From the NCBI RefSeq assembly GCF_048892425.1, contig NZ_JBLZHU010000017.1, positions 1-10,845 on the forward strand: a DNA stretch of 10,845 nt, written 5' to 3'. This document shows, one piece after another, positions 5,862-10,845 of the stretch (its first letter is position 1; the number at the start of each line of letters is the position of its first letter). The DNA is from Pacificispira sp002696645. GTDB lineage: Bacteria > Pseudomonadota > Alphaproteobacteria > UBA8366 > Aestuariispiraceae. The notes under the pieces were generated by a model that saw only the letters and a program-made list of their open reading frames with translations, did no database searches and was not told the origin of the DNA. The position numbers and the translations under genes are program-made.

Positions 5862-8096
5862 ATGGCGAATTACACAATCTCTGCTGATGCGGGTGGGACT
5901 TTTCTGGATCTCGTACTTGTCGATGATACGGGGCGCATCGCCGTTGGGAAGTCCCTGCACACGCCGAACAATCCCGAGGTTGGGATTATGGAAGCCGTTG
6001 GCATCGCTGCGAAGGCGTTGGATTTAGACGCGCAATCGGTTCTGGATAACTGCACCTTGGTCTTTCACGGCACGACGGTCACCACTAATGGCATGATTGA
6101 GCGCACTGGCGTGCGTACAGGCCTGATCTGTACCAAGGGGTTTGAAGATACATTGCGTATTGGTCGCGTTAAGGCGCGAACGGAAGGATTGGATCAGTAT
6201 CAACTGACGCAATATACCTTAAACGATCCACCGCCACCGATTGTATCTGAGCTTGATATTGCCGGTGTTTCCGGGCGCATGGATGCCCAGGGTACAGAAA
6301 TTCTGGCGCTGGATATGGACGCATTGGAAGCAGGCGCGACACGGCTAGTGCAAGCGGGTGTGGAGGCGATTGTCATTTCATTCCTGCATTCTTATGCCAA
6401 TCCGGCTCACGAACAGCAGGCTTGTCGCTTTCTGCGCGATAAATTCCCGACCCTGCACATTATGGCGTCTACAGATGTAGCATCGGTGTTGGGGGAATAT
6501 GAACGCACAAATACCGCCGTTGTGAACGCAAATTTAAATCCGTTGCTGCAAAAGCACCTGTCCAATCTTGGTCACGCGCTGGAGTCCAACGGGTATCATG
6601 GTCCGGTTCTGATTATGCAGTCCATCGGGGGCGTCAGTCCGATGGAAAATGTTCGGCATCAATCGGTCACAACGCTGCTGTCGGGTCCCGTCGGCGGTAT
6701 TGTTGGCGCCCAGCAGATTGGTGGGTTGATAGGGGAAAGCAACATCATCACGACCGATATGGGCGGGACCAGTTTCGATGTCGGCCTTGTCGTTGGCGGA
6801 CAACCGATCCGATCTGCCCAAACCGTAATTCATCGGCATATCCTGACGGTCCCTGCGGTCGATATTGAGACCATCGGCGCCGGAGGGGGCAGTGCGGTTT
6901 GGCTGGATGACAATGGCAATATAAAGGTTGGTCCGCGCAGCGTCGGTTCAAATCCCGGTCCCGCCTGTTATGGGTTGGGGGGGCTTGATCCCACGGTAAC
7001 CGATGCGGATGTCGTCCTTGGATTTATTGACACATCTTCCTTCGCCTTTGCCCATGGCCGGGCCAGCAGGGATTATGCGGTTGCTGCGATAGAAGAGCGG
7101 ATCGGGCGACCGCTTGGATTGTCGGCTGAAGAGGCGGCGCATGGCGTCCTTCAGATCGTCAACAATCAGATGGCAGATCTTATCCGCAAGGTGACAATCG
7201 AGAAGGGACATGATCCAGGGGATTTCGTTCTGTTGGCCTATGGCGGCAGCGGTCCAGCGCATTGCACGGCCTACGGCGCAGAGATCGGGGCGAAGAAAAT
7301 CGTTATTCCGCCCTATGCATCGGTCTTTTCGGCCTATGGAATTGCCCAGGCCGATGTTCAGTTTTCCGTCACAGGTTCTGTACTGCAAGTGATTGCTCAG
7401 NNNNNNNNNNNNNNNNNNNNNNNNNNNNNNNNNNNNNNNNNNNNNNNNNNNNNNNNNNNNNNNNNNNNNNNNNNNNNNNNNNNNNNNNNNNNNNNNNAGG
7501 ATACAGAAATTCCAGATGAGACTGTTCAAACCGTCAATGACATTCTGACACGCATAGCCGATCAGGCCCAGGATCAAATCGGGGACGATTTCTCTATCAG
7601 TGGCGCAGACCCTCAATTGCGGCTTTCCATTGATATTCACTATATCGGACAAATGACTGATATTGCCGTTCCGGTTGATGCGCCGCTTCCCTTGGATCGT
7701 GCCGCGATCAAGGATCTGATGGCAACGTTCCGGAAACTCTATGACATGAACTATGGTTCAGGCGCCAGTTCTCCTGCTTCGCCGATAGAATTGGTGAATG
7801 CACGGGCCGATGTTCTGATCCCACTGCCGTCTAAATATCAACCAGTCGAACTGCCGGTTGCAGATCGCGATCCATCTGCTGCGCGGTCTGGGTCCCGCTC
7901 TGTCTATTGGGGCGGAGAAATCGGCTGGCGTGAAACAGACATTTATAAGGCCGATCTAATGCAGCCGGGAAATCAAATTTCCGGGCCTGCCTTGATTGAA
8001 TTGTTTCGCACCACGGTGCCAATTTATCGCAACCAACTGGCCGACAAAGATGTGTTCGGGAATCTGGTTGTGACTGCGGCTTCTAAAGACAGATAG
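5862..8096 (+). CDS. Hydantoinase A/oxoprolinase-family (HyuA-type) ATPase subunit, interrupted by an assembly gap
   Basis: The product is about 744 residues if the gap length is right, within the family's usual size. It carries the ASKHA-type nucleotide-binding motifs of HyuA proteins: DAGGTFLD (9-16), FHGTTVTTN (68-76), LLSGPVGGIVGAQ (about 271-283), TTDMGGTSFDVG (about 296-307), AGGGS near 340 and SNPGPACYGLGG near 365. The family couples ATP hydrolysis to opening a cyclic amide (hydantoin, 5-oxoproline) or, in acetone and acetophenone carboxylases, to carboxylating a ketone, always with a HyuB-type partner, here encoded 11 nt downstream. The start follows TAGG closely, with a second A/G-rich run (GATAGGA) further upstream. 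Codons 514-546 fall in undetermined bases, but the frame stays open on both sides, so no frameshift is evident. The exact substrate is not identifiable. Confidence 0.94.
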   Translation: MANYTISADAGGTFLDLVLVDDTGRIAVGKSLHTPNNPEVGIMEAVGIAAKALDLDAQSVLDNCTLVFHGTTVTTNGMIERTGVRTGLICTKGFEDTLRIGRVKARTEGLDQYQLTQYTLNDPPPPIVSELDIAGVSGRMDAQGTEILALDMDALEAGATRLVQAGVEAIVISFLHSYANPAHEQQACRFLRDKFPTLHIMASTDVASVLGEYERTNTAVVNANLNPLLQKHLSNLGHALESNGYHGPVLIMQSIGGVSPMENVRHQSVTTLLSGPVGGIVGAQQIGGLIGESNIITTDMGGTSFDVGLVVGGQPIRSAQTVIHRHILTVPAVDIETIGAGGGSAVWLDDNGNIKVGPRSVGSNPGPACYGLGGLDPTVTDADVVLGFIDTSSFAFAHGRASRDYAVAAIEERIGRPLGLSAEEAAHGVLQIVNNQMADLIRKVTIEKGHDPGDFVLLAYGGSGPAHCTAYGAEIGAKKIVIPPYASVFSAYGIAQADVQFSVTGSVLQVIAQXXXXXXXXXXXXXXXXXXXXXXXXXXXXXXXXXDTEIPDETVQTVNDILTRIADQAQDQIGDDFSISGADPQLRLSIDIHYIGQMTDIAVPVDAPLPLDRAAIKDLMATFRKLYDMNYGSGASSPASPIELVNARADVLIPLPSKYQPVELPVADRDPSAARSGSRSVYWGGEIGWRETDIYKADLMQPGNQISGPALIELFRTTVPIYRNQLADKDVFGNLVVTAASKDR
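7401..7497. other. Assembly gap (97 undetermined bases) inside the HyuA-like gene
   Basis: Ninety-seven N characters replace sequence within the HyuA-like gene. The reading frame before the gap and the frame ending at 8096 agree if the gap is exactly this long (or differs by a multiple of three). The lost part lies between the ATPase core and the C-terminal domain, where family members vary in length. Confidence 0.98.
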
Positions 8097-8107
8097 GACC
8101 CTGCGCG

Positions 8108-10264
8108 ATGACACATCCCATTGAAGTTGACATCAATCCAGTCGACCAGAGTTTTACACCGCGTGTTGACCGGGTCACATATGAAATACTGAAGCACCGT
8201 CTTTGGCAGATCAATGAGGAGCAGGCGACGACGATCCGACGCGTGTCTGGATCCCCCATCGCATCAGAGGTCCAGGATTACAACGTTGGGATCGCCACCG
8301 CAGAAGGCAAACTGGTTGCCTGCGGGATGTCGGTCCTGGCGCATGTCACGGCCCTGTCGCATGTCATCAAAAATTGTATGAAGATCATTGGCGAAGGCAA
8401 ATTGCGTGATGGGGATATGTTCATCACGAATGATCCCTGGATGGGGGCGGTGCATCAAAACGATGTCGCACTGGTCGCACCGATCATTATTGATGGCGCG
8501 CTTGTCGCCTGGACCAGCTCGGTGATCCATCATGCCGATGTCGGAGGTCCTGTGCCTGGCAGCTGGAATCTGGATGCATATGATGCCTTTCAGGAGGCAC
8601 CGCGCTACCGTTTCTTGCGTATCGTTCGGGATGGAGAGATCGCCGATGAAGTGATGGCGACGCTGATGACAAATTCCCGCACTCCCGCACTGGCGGAACT
8701 TGATCTCAGGGCTCAGGTTGCCGCTGCAGGCGTCGTGCGCCGTCGGATGACAGAGCTGTTCGATAAATATGGCGCACAGATTGTTGTCGACGTCATGGCC
8801 GATAGCTTGCGGGATTCTGAAATCATGCTTCGCAATAGAATTCGGGCCCTGCCGGATGGTGTTTGGAAAACCGAAGAGCATGTTGATCATGATGGTCATT
8901 CTGACAGCCTGACAACCATTCGCCTGACCCTGACAAAATCCGGTGACACCCTGATATTTGACTTTACTGACAGTGATGACGAGGCGGCGGGCCTGATTAA
9001 CTGTACCAGACCGACACTGGAGTCCGGTCCATTCAGTGCCGTCCTGACACATTTATGTGCGGGCATGACCTGGAATGAAGGGATCATGGACCGAATCCGG
9101 ATCGACAGCCGTCCGGGCAGTATCGTGGATTGCAATTTCCCGGCACCAGTGGCGTCCGGGGTTATCAATTCGGGCTGGGCCGCCTTGGATGCCTCTGCCG
9201 CTGCGGTTGCCCGCATGATGTTGGATGGACAGGAAAGTCGAAAGCTCACGATGGCCGGATGGGCGGGCGCCCCTTATGGCGTAAACATCTTTGGCAAGCG
9301 CGAGAATGGTCGATCCTTTGCGACCATGTTGGGTCTGTCCGGGCTACAGGGCGGTGGTGCGCGCAGTTTTGCCGATGGGTATGATGCGGCAGGCTATCTG
9401 CATTCACCGCGATGTGGCGCAATGAATGTGGAAACAGCGGAAGCCAGATTTCCAATCCTGCATCTGTTCCGCCGCCTTGCTCCTGATTCAGGGGGGGCTG
9501 GCCAGTATCGTGGGGGCCGCAGTGTTGAAATGGCAATCACCTCCCACGGCGCAACCCAGGCAGAAGTTATTGTCACAAGCTTTGGCAGTGATCATTCAGG
9601 ATCGCCGGGATTGGCAGGCGGGATGCCTGGCGCCGGCGCGTTGGGCGCGTTGGTTCATACCAAATCCGACAGCACCGGGTTGATCCGCCAATGCGCGGAT
9701 CGAACGACAACGCTGTCGGCAGGGGATGTCACATCTTTGCCGTCGAAGGCCCGTGTGGCGCTGAATTCGGGCGATGTGTTTCTGTCCGTTACCCATGGTG
9801 GGGGCGGGTTTGGTGACCCGCGCCGACGGTCTGTCGACGCTGTCGCACAAGATTTGGCAAGTGGCGCAGTTACAGGGGAGTGGGCCGCCCGTTTGTACAA
9901 TGTGCATATGGCGTCAGATGGCACCATCGATATTGATGAGACCAACCGATTGCGGCAGGCCCCAGTTTCAACCCCAGTTCAGGCCCCTGTTCAGACCCCT
10001 GTTCAGGCGGATGACGGGCGTCCCCTGACACAGGACGAATTGCCCGTCACCTTGCCGCAAAACTGTCCCCATTGCGAAGAGCCGATATGGGGACAAAACG
10101 GCAAAGCCAGCACGCCAATGATGACAACAGCGGACCTGGCGGCGGCGGGTCCTCTTGTCGCGGCCAGAGTGGCGGGCATCAGCCCACGGTTTCGACTGGT
10201 TACGCTGTCTTGCGCGCAGTGCGCCGGCAGAATTGAGGTCTTTCAGCAACGGATTGACAAGTAA
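8108..10264 (+). CDS. Hydantoinase B/oxoprolinase-family (HyuB-type) subunit with C-terminal Cys4 module
   Basis: This 718-residue protein has a HyuB core over about residues 15-615. Landmarks are QDYNVGIATAEGKLVACG, FITNDPWMGAVHQNDVALVA (about 105-124), SVIHHADVGGPVPGS and LMTNSRTPALAELDLRAQVA in the N-terminal half, and HGGGGFGDPRRR near residue 565, which normally marks the end of the core. Beyond it lie a Pro/Val/Gln repeat linker (619-634) and a tail with two Cys pairs, CPHC (653/656) and CAQC (702/705), spaced like a zinc ribbon. With the HyuA-type partner it should form an ATP-dependent amidohydrolase or carboxylase. The DPWMGAVHQND motif and the Cys-rich tail make the carboxylase branch (acetone/acetophenone type) worth considering, but the sequence does not settle it. 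The start at 8108 has AGGA 9 nt upstream; the stop abuts the next gene's ATG. Confidence 0.94.
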   Translation: MTHPIEVDINPVDQSFTPRVDRVTYEILKHRLWQINEEQATTIRRVSGSPIASEVQDYNVGIATAEGKLVACGMSVLAHVTALSHVIKNCMKIIGEGKLRDGDMFITNDPWMGAVHQNDVALVAPIIIDGALVAWTSSVIHHADVGGPVPGSWNLDAYDAFQEAPRYRFLRIVRDGEIADEVMATLMTNSRTPALAELDLRAQVAAAGVVRRRMTELFDKYGAQIVVDVMADSLRDSEIMLRNRIRALPDGVWKTEEHVDHDGHSDSLTTIRLTLTKSGDTLIFDFTDSDDEAAGLINCTRPTLESGPFSAVLTHLCAGMTWNEGIMDRIRIDSRPGSIVDCNFPAPVASGVINSGWAALDASAAAVARMMLDGQESRKLTMAGWAGAPYGVNIFGKRENGRSFATMLGLSGLQGGGARSFADGYDAAGYLHSPRCGAMNVETAEARFPILHLFRRLAPDSGGAGQYRGGRSVEMAITSHGATQAEVIVTSFGSDHSGSPGLAGGMPGAGALGALVHTKSDSTGLIRQCADRTTTLSAGDVTSLPSKARVALNSGDVFLSVTHGGGGFGDPRRRSVDAVAQDLASGAVTGEWAARLYNVHMASDGTIDIDETNRLRQAPVSTPVQAPVQTPVQADDGRPLTQDELPVTLPQNCPHCEEPIWGQNGKASTPMMTTADLAAAGPLVAARVAGISPRFRLVTLSCAQCAGRIEVFQQRIDK
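9962..10009 (+). repeat. Four 12-bp tandem repeats encoding a P-V-(Q/S)-(A/T) linker
   Basis: Four imperfect 12-base units (9962-9973, 9974-9985, 9986-9997, 9998-10009) each encode Pro-Val-Gln/Ser-Ala/Thr. Because the unit is a multiple of three, copy-number change would lengthen or shorten the linker without breaking the frame. It joins the HyuB core to the Cys4 tail. Confidence 0.85.
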
Positions 10265-10845
10265 ATGACAACGATGCGGGTGCTTATCACAGGTGGGCTT
10301 GGTGTTAACGGCGCGTGGGTAACGCGGGAATTGGTAGATCGCGGCATCGAAACGATTGTCATCGACAATCGAGAAGATTTTTCTCTGCTTGGCGCGCGCT
10401 ATGTCGAACGCATCGATTTTGAAAAGGTCGACATTCGAATACGCGATCATATCCTGGATGTGCTGGAGCGGCACAAAATCTCGGCAGTTGTTCATATGGC
10501 CGCCGCTGTCGGTCATCAGGACATTGATCCCAATCCAGCCGGAACATTCGAAATTAATGCATTGGCTACCATTAACCTTTTGGAGGCTGCCCGTTGTGTT
10601 GGGGTTAACCGGTTTATTTTCGCCTCATCACGGGCGGTTTATGGCAGTCTGAATGGTTGCTTCGGCCCACCGACCTACCGCCCTGTCGACGAGACCAACG
10701 CCACCCATCACGAGGCGACCTATGATCTTTGCAAAATCATTGGAGAGAGGTTTGGCGAGGCATTTGCAGCAATCTCCGATATGGAATTCGCTGCCCTTCG
10801 TTTCTCAACCATCTTTGGGCCGGGCAAGACCACACGGCATGGCCG
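10265..10845 (+). CDS. Extended SDR, NAD-dependent epimerase/dehydratase family, 3' end cut by the window edge
   Basis: The frame is open from ATG 10265 to the window edge (193 codons). The start codon directly follows the HyuB stop (TAA then ATG, no spacer), so translation is probably coupled; an in-frame ATG at 10274 is the alternative. The protein has TGGLGVNG (TGxxGxxG), an aspartate after strand two (IVIDNRED) suggesting NAD, VVHMAAAVG, and an intact active site: ASSRAVYG and Tyr153-Asp-Leu-Cys-Lys157 (YxxxK), followed by LRFSTIFGPG. It is homologous to the SDR at 4832-5833 but keeps the catalytic tyrosine. Extended SDRs of this kind epimerise, reduce or dehydrate sugar- or hydroxyacid-like substrates; the substrate here is unknown. 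Confidence 0.92.
   Translation, partial: MTTMRVLITGGLGVNGAWVTRELVDRGIETIVIDNREDFSLLGARYVERIDFEKVDIRIRDHILDVLERHKISAVVHMAAAVGHQDIDPNPAGTFEINALATINLLEAARCVGVNRFIFASSRAVYGSLNGCFGPPTYRPVDETNATHHEATYDLCKIIGERFGEAFAAISDMEFAALRFSTIFGPGKTTRHG

Noticed and set aside
7262..7652. Open frames crossing the N-run in other frames
   Set aside because: They remain open only because undetermined bases cannot form stop codons; the HyuA frame is clearly the real one.
8264..9052. Minus-strand open frame of 262 codons opposite the HyuB-type gene
   Set aside because: It is antisense to a well-supported HyuB core, and its composition (many His, Cys, Arg and Gln) is typical of a shadow frame.

Overview
The window is a stretch of bacterial chromosome, most likely from an alphaproteobacterium. 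The evidence for that is indirect: a tripartite (TRAP) carboxylate transporter, a GntR/FCD regulator, tight gene packing and moderate-to-high G+C coding DNA with AT-rich intergenic regions. No rRNA, tRNA, CRISPR or mobile element is visible. A run of 97 undetermined bases (7401-7497) marks a gap in a draft or metagenome-derived assembly.

The window is organised around one divergent promoter region at about 4565-4831. Leftward (minus strand) runs a TRAP transporter operon: binding protein, small permease, large permease, then a GntR/FCD regulator. A separate minus-strand gene, cut by the left edge, encodes an M29 aminopeptidase-like protein. A strong hairpin between the binding protein and small permease genes probably raises binding-protein output relative to the permeases.

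Rightward (plus strand) runs a tightly packed set of four genes: an extended short-chain dehydrogenase/epimerase (SDR), a hydantoinase A/oxoprolinase-type ATPase subunit, a hydantoinase B/oxoprolinase-type subunit with a fused C-terminal Cys4 module, and a second extended SDR that runs off the right edge.

Together this reads as a regulated catabolic locus. The TRAP system imports an organic acid or related anion. The HyuA/HyuB pair carries out an ATP-dependent step, either opening a cyclic amide or carboxylating a ketone-like substrate. The two SDRs, and possibly the M29-like protein, act on the same substrate or its products. The substrate cannot be read from the sequence. The same 8-bp palindromic core (TGCATGCA) occurs in both promoter regions, which suggests that the GntR regulator controls all three transcription units.

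Notable points are the zinc-ribbon-like tail of the HyuB subunit joined through a PVQ-type repeat linker, the loss of the catalytic tyrosine in the first SDR but not the second, and the apparent loss of most FCD metal ligands in the regulator. I see no defence, phage or other accessory system here.
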